64,000 nt of DNA. Origin: Flammeovirga yaeyamensis (GTDB lineage Bacteria; Bacteroidota; Bacteroidia; Cytophagales; Flammeovirgaceae). The notes under the pieces are model-generated. The model did no database searches. It worked only from the letters and a program-made list of their open reading frames with translations, and was not told the origin of the DNA. Below are positions 7,787-16,685 of this stretch, piece after piece (position 1 is the stretch's first letter; each line of letters opens with the position of its first letter). Both the position numbers and the translations under genes were made by a program. The stretch is from the NCBI RefSeq assembly GCF_018736045.1, contig NZ_CP076132.1, positions 300,001 through 364,000 on the forward strand. The letters are read 5' to 3'.

Positions 7787-8821
7787 ATGTACGAAGATAT
7801 ATTGTCATTACATTGGTTTAAACCATCAACACTAGCCAATTTTGATTGGGAAAATTTTGATTATCTCTATTTCATTTTAGCGATTCCATTATTATTTCTA
7901 TTGAGATGGTTGTTGCGTTATAGAGTACGTCAGAAATTAGATGTAGCCCTTCCAGAAGGAAGGCTTCAAGCAGATTGGAGTACCTTCCTAAGATTTTTAC
8001 CTCCATTATTTTTAAGTCTTGGAATGGCGTTAATGATTATCGCGTTAGCAAGACCTCAGAAAACAAACGAACAGGTAGAACAGTGGTCGGAGGGTATCGA
8101 TATCATGTTAATTCTTGATATTTCCCACTCGATGAAAATCGAAGACTTTGTTCCTAACCGAATGGAGGCAGCCAAAAAAGTAGCCACTAAATTCATCGAT
8201 GGCAGGGTTCAAGATAGAATTGGTTTGGTCATCTTTTCAGGCGAAGCCATTTCTTATGCACCTTTGACGACCGATTATACCCTTCTAAAAGATCTGGTAA
8301 CGGATATTGACTTCAACATGATCAAGAAGAATGGTACGGCAATCGGATTAGCATTGGGTGTAGCCATTAACCGAATGAGAGAGTCGACGGCAAAATCAAA
8401 AGTAGCTATTCTATTATCCGATGGTGAAAATACCGCAGGAAGTATCGACCCAAAAACCGCCGCTGAATTGGCATATGGTTATGGAGTAAAAGTATATACA
8501 ATTGGTGTCGGTAAAGAAGGTAGAGTACCTTACGGAACTGATATGTTTGGTGTACCTAAGTATATCGAACAACATTTGGATGAAACGGCCTTGAGAGACA
8601 TAGCAAGAATTGGTAAAGGAAAATATTTTAGAGCAACAAATAATAAAGCCTTAGCTAAGATCTTCGATCAAATTGATAAGTACGAGAAAGCGGAAATAAA
8701 AGAGACAAGATTTAAAGACACCAAAGATTATTATCATATTTATTTGATATATGGATTGATTTTTTTCCTAATTTGGTTGGCATTAAAGAGTACTTTCCTT
8801 ACGAACGCACTAGAAGATTAA
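7787..8821 (+). CDS. batA: BatA-like VWA-domain membrane protein
   Basis: A 344-residue inner-membrane protein with N-terminal membrane segments (about residues 27-43 and 68-90), a von Willebrand A domain, and a C-terminal membrane segment near residues 318-338. The metal-ion-dependent adhesion site is complete: DISHS at residues 111-115, the NGTAIG threonine near 184, and LLSDGENT near 212. BatA in Bacteroides belongs to an operon tied to aerotolerance and envelope integrity; the exact partner is not established. The usual batB, batC and batD genes do not follow. The gene is instead 15 bases upstream of a PBP2 gene, suggesting a cell-wall role in this organism. Confidence 0.85.
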   Translation: MYEDILSLHWFKPSTLANFDWENFDYLYFILAIPLLFLLRWLLRYRVRQKLDVALPEGRLQADWSTFLRFLPPLFLSLGMALMIIALARPQKTNEQVEQWSEGIDIMLILDISHSMKIEDFVPNRMEAAKKVATKFIDGRVQDRIGLVIFSGEAISYAPLTTDYTLLKDLVTDIDFNMIKKNGTAIGLALGVAINRMRESTAKSKVAILLSDGENTAGSIDPKTAAELAYGYGVKVYTIGVGKEGRVPYGTDMFGVPKYIEQHLDETALRDIARIGKGKYFRATNNKALAKIFDQIDKYEKAEIKETRFKDTKDYYHIYLIYGLIFFLIWLALKSTFLTNALED

Positions 8822-8836
8822 TTCTCAAGAGATTAA

Positions 8837-10783
8837 ATGGAGACAAGACGCTGGCATCTTATTTTTGGTTTTACCATGCTATTCATCTTATATGGTATTG
8901 TACTACTTAATATTCAGGTATTAAGTAGTGAGTATAAAACCATGTCTGAAGCGAACATTGTAGACCGTCAAGTAGAATACCCTCTTCGTGGTATGATTTA
9001 CGATAGGAATGGTCAACTTTTAGCGTCGAATGCTGCTGTTTTTGATATTATGGTTACGCCAAAATATTTTAAACTGGCCGAAGAAGATTCAGCAATACTT
9101 GCAGGTATGTTGGATTATACCATTGAAGAATTGCGATTCAACATCAAAAAAGCTAGAGGATATTCTTGGTTTAAACCTTCTGTTTTAAAGAAGCAGATCA
9201 GTCAAATAGATTACGCTAGAATCCAAGATAAAATCATCCGTTTTAAAGGAATTTCCATTCAGGCAAGAACGATTCGTTCCTATCCTCATAAAAGTTTAGC
9301 CAATGCTTTAGGCTATGTAAAAGAAGTATCAAGATCCTATTTAGAAAAAGATACCACTAAGTATTATCAAAGTGGTGACCTTATAGGCATATCTGGCATA
9401 GAGAAATTTTACGAAAAGCAATTAAGAGGGCAACGTGGAGTAAGCTACGTGATGAAAAACGTAAAAGGAGTAGTAAAAGGTCCTTATGCTGATGGTAAAT
9501 TAGATACTATTCCAAGAGTAGGTGCGACATTAACTTCATCCATAGATCTTGATTTACAGAAATATGGAGAGGATTTGATGGTGAACAAAAAAGGAGCAAT
9601 TGTCGCTATTGATCCTAGCACAGGAGAGATTTTAGCCATGATTTCTGCACCTTCTTACGACCCGAATGAATTAACTGGAGAGGGTAAACGAGTTTCTAAA
9701 AACTACAGTAACCTTTCAAGAGATAAAAACAAGCCTTTATTCAATAGATCCATGCAATCGAGGTATCCTCCTGGGTCTACCTTTAAGACGGTAATGGCCA
9801 TGATCGGCCTTCAGAGAGGAGTAGTTGATACCACCACTACATACTTTTCTTGTAACAAGCGACTTGTAGGGTGTCACGAACATGCTAGTCCATTAAATGT
9901 TCGTGGATCAATTGTCAACTCGTGTAACCCTTGGTATTACCAAGAAATCCGAAGGTTGATGGATGATGAAGGGAAAAGATACCAAACATCAGATCGTTTA
10001 AGAGAGACCTTGGATGAATGGAGAGACGAAGTAAAGGGCTACGGTCTAGGTGTCAAATTAGGTGTAGACATGCCTTATGAAAAAGGTGGTCTAGTGCCAA
10101 GCTCAAGACTATACGATAGAATTTACAAAGGCGGAGGATGGAAAATCAGTACTATTCATTCTATTAGTATTGGTCAGGGTGAAGTATTGTCAATGCCTAT
10201 TCAGTTGGCCAACTTAGGTGCGATTATAGCGAATAGAGGACATTATTACACTCCACATATTATCAAAGATGTTGGAGGTGAAGGTCCGTTGGAACAATAT
10301 AAGGAAAAGCATACGGTAAATGTTAAGCCAGAATATGTAGATCATATTGCTAGAGCCATGGCTGATGTGCCTAGAATTGGTACAGCAAGAAGAGCATTTA
10401 GTAACGATATTGTGATCTGTGGTAAAACAGGTACAGCACAAAACCCTCACGGTGAAGATCACTCGATTTTTATGGGATTTGCTCCGTTACATAACCCTAA
10501 AATCGCCATTGCAGTGTATGTTGAGAATGCGGGTTTTGGTGGTACATGGGCCGCTCCAATCGCCTCTCTAATGATGGAAAAGTACGTGAACGGAGAAGTG
10601 AAACGTGGCTACCTAGAGAAATACGTTTATAGCGGAGATTTAATTGCTAAAGAAGAAGCAAGAAAAGAACGTGAGCGTAAACTCAAAGAATTAAGAGAGA
10701 AAAATAAAGCGAGATATAAAGAGATTCAGGCGCGTAAGGCGAAACAGGATTCTGTGAAGGTGACGACTTCTGACTCGGAATAA
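8837..10783 (+). CDS. mrdA: Penicillin-binding protein 2 (elongation transpeptidase)
   Basis: A 648-residue bitopic protein: cytoplasmic N-terminus, one membrane helix at about residues 8-28, PBP dimerisation domain, then the transpeptidase domain. Active-site motifs are present: SxxK with Ser314 and Lys317 (PPGSTFKT), a VNSCN box for SxN, and KTGTAQ with Lys530. The tail is a basic coiled region rich in K, E and R. PBP2 crosslinks peptidoglycan in the elongasome with RodA and MreC. Here it is last in an operon with DUF58 and BatA-like genes, without rodA or mreC nearby. A terminator hairpin lies at 10968-10994 inside the following repeat region. The family call is firm. Confidence 0.92.
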   Translation: METRRWHLIFGFTMLFILYGIVLLNIQVLSSEYKTMSEANIVDRQVEYPLRGMIYDRNGQLLASNAAVFDIMVTPKYFKLAEEDSAILAGMLDYTIEELRFNIKKARGYSWFKPSVLKKQISQIDYARIQDKIIRFKGISIQARTIRSYPHKSLANALGYVKEVSRSYLEKDTTKYYQSGDLIGISGIEKFYEKQLRGQRGVSYVMKNVKGVVKGPYADGKLDTIPRVGATLTSSIDLDLQKYGEDLMVNKKGAIVAIDPSTGEILAMISAPSYDPNELTGEGKRVSKNYSNLSRDKNKPLFNRSMQSRYPPGSTFKTVMAMIGLQRGVVDTTTTYFSCNKRLVGCHEHASPLNVRGSIVNSCNPWYYQEIRRLMDDEGKRYQTSDRLRETLDEWRDEVKGYGLGVKLGVDMPYEKGGLVPSSRLYDRIYKGGGWKISTIHSISIGQGEVLSMPIQLANLGAIIANRGHYYTPHIIKDVGGEGPLEQYKEKHTVNVKPEYVDHIARAMADVPRIGTARRAFSNDIVICGKTGTAQNPHGEDHSIFMGFAPLHNPKIAIAVYVENAGFGGTWAAPIASLMMEKYVNGEVKRGYLEKYVYSGDLIAKEEARKERERKLKELREKNKARYKEIQARKAKQDSVKVTTSDSE

Positions 10784-10790
10784 GGGGGGA

Positions 10791-10851
10791 AATGAAAAAT
10801 TAAAAGTGAAAAGTGAAAAACGTGGTTAGTTGTTTTAACGCTCGTTTTTTT
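10791..10851 (+). repeat. Left arm of inverted-repeat element
   Basis: A-rich words (TTAAAAGTGAAAAGTGAAAA) lead into GTGAAAAACGTGGTTAGTT at 10813-10831, then AACGCTCGTT at 10837-10846. The 19-base core matches the reverse complement of 11180-11198 at 17 of 19 positions. Confidence 0.65.
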
Positions 10852-10967
10852 ATCGTGATATTAATTCATGAGTTTTTAATGCCCCTAAGAGTGATTTATA
10901 ATGCACTTAAACCTACCTTAAAAAAAACTTTCTTGAAATCTTCTAGTTTAGATCCCTTTCATAAAAA

Positions 10968-10994
10968 AGAGGTCGGGAGACCTCTAACGTTTTT
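10968..10994 (+). terminator. Intrinsic terminator for the mrdA operon
   Basis: Perfect 7-bp stem (10968-10974 with 10979-10985), 4-base loop, and five T at 10990-10994. It lies about 185 bases after the mrdA stop. Confidence 0.6.
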
Positions 10995-11143
10995 CAGGTA
11001 CAAATGTCGCTAGCACTTAACATTTGTGCCAGCTTAACTTCTTCCCTTTTACCTTCTAAACACCCAAAGGAATAAATTCCTGGGCTTTCGATACGCTAAA
11101 CATTTTAACGGGCATTCTAAGTTATTCCCTATTAGTTATTACT

Positions 11144-11235
11144 TAAAAAAAACGAGCGTTTTTTCGTACACATTATTGTAACTAACTACGTTTTTCATTT
11201 TTAACTTTTCATTTTTAATTTAAAAACGAGCGTTA
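11144..11235 (-). repeat. Right arm of inverted-repeat element
   Basis: Contains AACGAGCGTT at 11151-11160, then AACTAACTACGTTTTTCAT at 11180-11198 and T-rich words, and a second AACGAGCGTT at 11225-11234. It mirrors the left arm at 10791-10851. Confidence 0.65.
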
Positions 11236-11244
11236 ACTTTGCCC

Positions 11245-12036
11245 CTAGCTTCCCGGCATAATCCCCTTACTATAAATCGTATCCTTCACTACTTGTTGAT
11301 ATAAACGACCAATAGGAAGCATTTTACCGCTTTTTAATTCTACTTGATTTCCCTCAATAGCATTTACTTTATTAAGCGAGATTGCGTAAGAGCGGTGTAT
11401 TCTAATAAAATCGTTATCGGGTAGGGTTTCTAGAATTTTAGTGAGGGTATAATGAACTACCAATTCTTTTTCTTTGGTGTACACTCTTAGATAATCCTTT
11501 AGGCTTTCCATATATAGAATGTCGTCTAAAAGAATCTTGACCATTTTCTTTTCTACTTTAAGGAAAATGAAAGGAGGTTCATCAGATGTTTTTGGTGTAA
11601 CCCTTGTTGGTTCAGGTGGAGCGGAAGAAGTGACCTCCGGTGTGCCTTTATGTGCATTTTCAGCCGCCGCTTTAGTATTGATTAACTGAGAAGCTTTATT
11701 GGCTGCTTTTAAGAATCGTTGGAAAGAGATAGGTTTTAAAAGATAATCGAGTGCAGAAATTTCGAAACCTTCTAAAGCATACTCACGGTAAGCAGTAGTT
11801 AAGATAATTTCTGGTTTTTTCTCTAAAGATTTTACAAAATCGATTCCCGTAAGCATCGGCATGTTGATATCTAAAAAGATAAGATCAACGCTATTATTCT
11901 GTAAGACGTTAAACGCATCAATAGCACTTTCGCAAGTGGCAATAATTTCAAATTCATCAAGACGTTGCAGATAATTTTCAATTACCTTAATTGCTAAAGG
12001 TTCATCGTCTACAATCATACATTTTATCTTACTCAT
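11245..12036 (-). CDS. LytTR-family response regulator
   Basis: A 263-residue regulator with an N-terminal receiver domain (acidic DDE at residues 10-12, phosphoacceptor Asp56 in FLDINMP, LLKPISFQRF after the conserved Lys) and a C-terminal LytTR DNA-binding domain from about residue 160 (KLEK-like VEKKMVKILLDDILYMESL, then IRIHRSYAISLNKV). A linker rich in Ala, Pro and Thr (residues ~125-155) joins them. LytTR proteins bind direct repeats and control surface, efflux or secretion genes. It overlaps its upstream kinase gene by 8 bases, so the two form a translationally coupled pair. The target is not evident; the divergent SusC gene is one candidate. Confidence 0.9.
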   Translation of the reverse strand: MSKIKCMIVDDEPLAIKVIENYLQRLDEFEIIATCESAIDAFNVLQNNSVDLIFLDINMPMLTGIDFVKSLEKKPEIILTTAYREYALEGFEISALDYLLKPISFQRFLKAANKASQLINTKAAAENAHKGTPEVTSSAPPEPTRVTPKTSDEPPFIFLKVEKKMVKILLDDILYMESLKDYLRVYTKEKELVVHYTLTKILETLPDNDFIRIHRSYAISLNKVNAIEGNQVELKSGKMLPIGRLYQQVVKDTIYSKGIMPGS

Positions 12037-13159
12037 CTCTTGGAATTTTAAGCGTTACGTTAAATTTATCATCACCATCTAGAATTTGAAGAGTATATCT
12101 ATCATCATAAAGTAACCCTAATCTTCTTTTGGCATTGGATAGACCAAATCCACCTTTTTTAATAGTTTCATTAGAAGTTTCTGAAAGTACAAAAGGTAGT
12201 TGTATTTGATCGATACTTGGATTCTCTACTTCAAATGTGATAAAATCATCTGATATGATCAAATTTAAGTCAATCTTGATTTGATTGAGCTTATTCTTTA
12301 CCCCATGTTTGAAAGTGTTCTCAATAAATGGTAAAAACAATAATTGAGGAACACGGACTTTTGTAGCATCACCCTCGATATTAAAGGAAATATCTAAACG
12401 TTTTCCAAATCTCAGCTTCTCTAAATCAAGATAATTTTTCATATGATAGAGTTCATCATCAAGATTTACGCGGGTTTCTTTTTGATAGAGCATGTAACTC
12501 ATCAATTCGCTAAGCTTCATCACTGCATCTGGCGCCTCATCACTTTTGTCTAAAGTAAGAGAATAGATATTATTTAATGTATTAAAGAGAAAGTGGGGTT
12601 GAATCTGACTTTTTAAAAGACTCAACTCGGTCATCATATTCTGTTTTTCGAGCTCTCTGGTTTTTCTTTGGTTGGCGATCCAATTTCTTGTTAAAGCAAT
12701 GGAAGTGGTAATTCCTAGTACATATAACTCTCCAGTGATAATAGCTACAACATGATTTACACTAAGAATTTCTGCTTGTGCACCCGCTTCGGGCCATACA
12801 GGTAATAGGAATTGTTGGGTAAGAAATACCTTTAAGTACATCATGGCTGTTAGAGACGCACCCAAATGTAGTAGATAGCCTACATACTTTTTAGTTGGGA
12901 TGTACTTTGGTAGTAGATAATAGGCATGGTAATACGATAATGGAATGTGTATCGCAAAACCAATTAAGTTGGATTGAAAAGAATATGGATAGTCATCGTA
13001 ATAACTTCCCCAACGTAAACCATTCAATACATAATAGCAAATCCAAAAAATGCTATGATGAATTAATGGTTTGTTTAGTTTTAAAGACATTGATAAAGGT
13101 AGATTTTCGAATAAATTCACCTGTCTATCGAATAACGTTTGTTTAGAATTTGCAGCCAT
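12029..13159 (-). CDS. LytS-type sensor histidine kinase
   Basis: A 376-residue membrane kinase. Four hydrophobic segments lie between about residues 35 and 158, followed by a short coiled coil and the His_kinase domain with His189 in QIQPHFLFNTLNN, then an HATPase region (LFLPFIENTFKHGVKN and GGFGLSNAKRRLGLLY). It is of the 2TMR/LytS class that phosphorylates LytTR regulators. The 5' end is uncertain: the frame starts at 13159, but an ATG at 13090 (MSLKLNKPLIHH) would also keep all membrane segments. It precedes and overlaps the LytTR regulator gene. The sensed signal is unknown, because there is no periplasmic domain of notable size. Confidence 0.88.
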   Translation of the reverse strand: MAANSKQTLFDRQVNLFENLPLSMSLKLNKPLIHHSIFWICYYVLNGLRWGSYYDDYPYSFQSNLIGFAIHIPLSYYHAYYLLPKYIPTKKYVGYLLHLGASLTAMMYLKVFLTQQFLLPVWPEAGAQAEILSVNHVVAIITGELYVLGITTSIALTRNWIANQRKTRELEKQNMMTELSLLKSQIQPHFLFNTLNNIYSLTLDKSDEAPDAVMKLSELMSYMLYQKETRVNLDDELYHMKNYLDLEKLRFGKRLDISFNIEGDATKVRVPQLLFLPFIENTFKHGVKNKLNQIKIDLNLIISDDFITFEVENPSIDQIQLPFVLSETSNETIKKGGFGLSNAKRRLGLLYDDRYTLQILDGDDKFNVTLKIPRDE

Positions 13160-13468
13160 TGTTTAACAGAATATTTTTAAACATTAGCTAAATAGAAGTT
13201 AAACGTATGATAAACAATTAAATTAGATTATTGCATTAAATCTAGGTTTTTATGACGTTCATATGGGGTTGAATGCTGTTTGTCCTAAAAATAATGCAGT
13301 ATATCAATAGTTAACTACTGTTAATCTATTTTTTTAATTTTTCACAAGTGTTAGATATACATTTACGATATCAAGAAACTGCGAAGGAGTGTTTCCTTCG
13401 TTTTGTGGATCAAAAATAACAAATATTACTCTGATCTACACGTCTGTTCATCTAACCTTCAGTTCAAT
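13160..13468. other. Divergent intergenic region between the LytS kinase and susC
   Basis: This 309-base region holds a sequence shared with 2913-2931 (at 13188-13208), a near-consensus -7 element TACATTTA at 13358-13365 (one mismatch), and a stem-loop at 13382-13400 in the predicted susC leader. No small gene is seen. The coding frame of susC is open back to a TTG at 13403, but those extra residues do not look like a signal peptide. Confidence 0.5.
13382..13404 (+). promoter_or_regulatory. Terminator-like hairpin in the susC leader
   Basis: Perfect 7-bp stem CGAAGGA/TCCTTCG (13382-13388 with 13394-13400), 5-base loop, followed by TTTT. It lies 65 bases before the susC ATG and downstream of the likely promoter, so it may attenuate transcription. 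Confidence 0.45.
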
Positions 13469-16400
13469 ATGAAATTCAGACTACTAACACTTTTATCAAG
13501 TTTGCTCTTACTAGCAAATGTAACCCTCGCTCAAGATAAAATTATAGAGGGTGTAGTTACAGAATCGGGATCGTCCGACGGTTTACCTGGTGTAAACGTT
13601 TTACTTAAAGGTACATCTACTGGTACAACTACAGATTTTAACGGTAAATTTAGTTTATCGGTACAAGAGGGTGCTACTTTAGTATTCTCTTATGTAGGTT
13701 ACGTTACACAGGAAGTACCTGTAGGTAATCAAAGCAACTTCAATATCTCTCTAGAAGTTGATGCAGAACAATTAGAGGAAGTAGTAGTTACTGCTTTCGG
13801 TATGGAAAGAGAGACAAAAGCATTAGGGTACTCTGTTCAAGAGGTAAAAGGAGATGATTTAGCTATCGCTAAAGAACCAAACGTAATTAACAACTTATCT
13901 GGTAAAGTTGCAGGTGTACAAATTACTAAAACTGCAGCTGGTGCGGGTGGATCTTCTCGTGTAGTTATTCGAGGTAACTCATCTTTAACTGGTTCTAACC
14001 AACCACTTTATATTATTGATGGTGTGCCAATCGATAACTCTTCATTCTACTCAGCTCAGGGTTCTTACTGGGACGGTGGTATCGACTATGGTGATGGTAT
14101 CGGTGATATTAACGCTGACGATATCGAAACGTTATCAGTGTTAAAAGGTCCTGCTGCAGCTGCATTGTACGGTTCTAGAGCAGGTGGTGGTGTAATCGTT
14201 ATCACTACTAAAACAGGTAAAGCAAAAGAAGGTATTAGCGTAGAATACAACGGTAACTTTACTTTTGAAAATCCATTAGTAATGCCATCATTCCAAAATG
14301 AATATGGTATCGGTACTTTCGGAAACATTCCTAATCCAGATGAAATTAGAAATCCAGAAGTTTCTGGTTCTAGCTGGGGTCCAAGAATGAACGGTCAGTC
14401 TTATGTAGACTGGACTGGAAACCAATCAACATACACTGCACAACCTGATAACGTAAATGACTTCTTCCAAACAGGTTCTACAATGACTAACTCAATTGCA
14501 GTATCTGGTGGTTCAGAAAATGCAGATTTCAGAATGTCATATGCTAACCTTCAAAACAGCGGTATCATTCCAACAAGTTCTTACGAAAGAAATAACTTAG
14601 GTTTGAGAGGTCGTTTAAGAAGCAAAAAATTCACTTTCGACACAAAAGTAAATTATGTAAATGTAAAGGGTAACAACAGACCTTATATGGCTGAAACAAT
14701 GGAAAACCCAATGTTTACGTTTATCCAAATGCCAAGATCTATTCGTAATTCAGATCTTCAGAACAATTACTTAAGAGACGGTGAGCACTACAACTATACT
14801 GAATCTCCATTTGTATTTAACCCTTATTTCTCGATTAACAAATCGCCAAACTGGGATGAGAAAAACAGAGTAATTGCTTTAGGTTCAGTGAAATATGACC
14901 TTACTGAAAACTTAAGTTTCCAACTACGTCACACTGCAGATATTTGGCAGCACGAAAGATATAAGACAGCTCCAAAAGGACAAAATGTATATCACCCTCC
15001 AGGAAGATTGTCAAAAGACTTGTATAACGTACAAGAGCAAAACACAGACTTCTTAGTAAACTTCAAGAAGGATTTTGATAACGAATTATCATTCAATGTT
15101 TTAGCAGGTGGTAACTTATTAAAGCAAAGAGTAGTACACAATCAAACAATTGCGAATGCATTGTTAGAAAAAGATTGGTATAGCTTCAATAATGCTGATG
15201 GAGGTACTTCTACTACAGAGCACTTAACAGAGAAAGAAGTTCAATCATTATATGCTCAAATGAGTGTTGCTTACAAAAACATGTTATTTGTTGATGTAAC
15301 AGCAAGAAACGACTGGTCTTCTGCATTACCAACTCACAAGAGTGGTTACTTCTACCCATCAATCACTGGTGCATTTGCATTCTCTGAGATGATGAACGTA
15401 GATGAGTCGATCTTCACATTTGGTAAAGTTAGAGCATCATATGCACAAGTGGGTTCAGATCCTAATCCTTACTCTCAAACATTAAATTACTCTGTAATTA
15501 CTCAAGATGTAATTAATGGTCAGCCAGCAGGTTCTATTGGATCGATTAACAATAGAGGTGATGACAACTTTGTAGGTCTTGTAGATCCGAATATCGAGCC
15601 AGAGAAAACTACTTCAATCGAATTGGGTGCTGACTTGAAATTCTTAAATAACAGATTAGGAGTAGACATTACGTACTACAATGCAGTAACAAGTAATCAA
15701 GTAATTCCAGTATCACTTCCTTATACAGCAGGTGCACATTCAGTAGTAATCAACCAAGGTTCGATGAGAAACAAAGGTATTGAGGTTTTAGTAACTGCTG
15801 ATGTATTCAAAAAACCTTCAGGATTTAACTGGAACATGGGTGTGAACTTCACTAAGAACAATAACACTTTAGAAGAATTGTACGAAGAGGAAGGTTTAAC
15901 TCAGATCTTATTAAACAGATCTGCAAGAGGTGAAGCAAACATTTTTGCTGAAGTAGGTAAGCCTTACGGTGAAATCAAAGGAGCAAAATTAGTAAGAGGA
16001 GCAAATGGTTTACCTCAATTAGATGAGGATGGCAATATCATGTTAGATGCTGATGAGACAGGTAACGGAATGCTTTCATTAGGTAACATCACTCCAGACT
16101 ACATGATTGGTTTCACTAACACATTTACTTATAAAAACATCATGTTAAACATAGTTGTTGATGCTAAAGTAGGTGGTGATATGTTCTCTTACTCTAACTT
16201 CTCTATGCACCAAAATGGTAACCACCAATTAACTGCAGAGCAAAGAAATGCAGGTGGTGTTAAAGTTGTAGATGCAAACGGTCAAGAACAATTAATGGAT
16301 ACACAAGAATATTACCGTCAAGTTGGTCAGAATAACGTAGCGGATGACTTTGTAACAGATGCTTCTTATGTGAAATTAAGAGAATTAAGCTTAGGTTATA

Positions 16401-16600
16401 ACCTTCCAACTAGATGGACTGAGAAAGTATTCGTGAAACAAGCTTCATTATCATTCGTAGGTAGAAACTTAATGTTCTTCTACAATGGAATGGACGGTAT
16501 CGATCCAGAATCGATTGTATCAAGAGGTATGTTAGGAATTGAGTATGCTGCACTTCCTTCGACAGCAAGCTACGGTTTCAACTTAAACCTTAAATTCTAA
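13469..16600 (+). CDS. SusC-type TonB-linked outer membrane transporter
   Basis: A 1043-residue protein. I start it at the ATG at 13469, which gives a standard signal peptide (MKFRLLTLLSSLLLLANVTLAQ); upstream codons back to 13403 are not signal-like. Order: signal peptide, carboxypeptidase-D-regulatory-like domain (about residues 25-100), plug domain with the SusC signature (VRIRGNSS-like VVIRGNSSLTG, then PLYIIDGVPIDN), then the beta-barrel ending in a terminal Phe (YGFNLNLKF). With its SusD partner and TonB/ExbBD it would import oligosaccharides across the outer membrane. The adjacent GH86 enzyme suggests agar- or porphyran-derived sugars; this specificity is inferred from context only. 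Confidence 0.93.
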   Translation: MKFRLLTLLSSLLLLANVTLAQDKIIEGVVTESGSSDGLPGVNVLLKGTSTGTTTDFNGKFSLSVQEGATLVFSYVGYVTQEVPVGNQSNFNISLEVDAEQLEEVVVTAFGMERETKALGYSVQEVKGDDLAIAKEPNVINNLSGKVAGVQITKTAAGAGGSSRVVIRGNSSLTGSNQPLYIIDGVPIDNSSFYSAQGSYWDGGIDYGDGIGDINADDIETLSVLKGPAAAALYGSRAGGGVIVITTKTGKAKEGISVEYNGNFTFENPLVMPSFQNEYGIGTFGNIPNPDEIRNPEVSGSSWGPRMNGQSYVDWTGNQSTYTAQPDNVNDFFQTGSTMTNSIAVSGGSENADFRMSYANLQNSGIIPTSSYERNNLGLRGRLRSKKFTFDTKVNYVNVKGNNRPYMAETMENPMFTFIQMPRSIRNSDLQNNYLRDGEHYNYTESPFVFNPYFSINKSPNWDEKNRVIALGSVKYDLTENLSFQLRHTADIWQHERYKTAPKGQNVYHPPGRLSKDLYNVQEQNTDFLVNFKKDFDNELSFNVLAGGNLLKQRVVHNQTIANALLEKDWYSFNNADGGTSTTEHLTEKEVQSLYAQMSVAYKNMLFVDVTARNDWSSALPTHKSGYFYPSITGAFAFSEMMNVDESIFTFGKVRASYAQVGSDPNPYSQTLNYSVITQDVINGQPAGSIGSINNRGDDNFVGLVDPNIEPEKTTSIELGADLKFLNNRLGVDITYYNAVTSNQVIPVSLPYTAGAHSVVINQGSMRNKGIEVLVTADVFKKPSGFNWNMGVNFTKNNNTLEELYEEEGLTQILLNRSARGEANIFAEVGKPYGEIKGAKLVRGANGLPQLDEDGNIMLDADETGNGMLSLGNITPDYMIGFTNTFTYKNIMLNIVVDAKVGGDMFSYSNFSMHQNGNHQLTAEQRNAGGVKVVDANGQEQLMDTQEYYRQVGQNNVADDFVTDASYVKLRELSLGYNLPTRWTEKVFVKQASLSFVGRNLMFFYNGMDGIDPESIVSRGMLGIEYAALPSTASYGFNLNLKF

Positions 16601-16685
16601 TAGATTAATGTAGGATAGGTAAGGCAGTTAAAATGGCTGTCTTACCCACTTCAACATCATTTATCACAAGAAACATTAGAGAATT

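Larger units (their letters stand above)
10784..11244. other. Intergenic region holding an inverted-repeat element
   Basis: This 461-base gap separates mrdA (+) from the LytTR regulator (-). It contains outer arms at 10791-10831 and 11180-11221, an inner decamer pair, a terminator at 10968-10994, and a second hairpin at 10997-11030 (10 of 11 pairs plus one G-U). A 66-codon open frame at 10813-11013 lies inside the element, begins in the repeat arm and has no recognisable features; I do not call it a gene. Confidence 0.6.

Noticed and set aside
10813-11013. 66-codon open frame after mrdA
   Set aside because: It begins in the repeat arm, contains the terminator hairpin, and encodes no recognisable feature.
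12029-13159. Frameshift or truncation in the LytS kinase
   Set aside because: The overlap with the regulator is the normal coupling, and all kinase motifs are in one frame.
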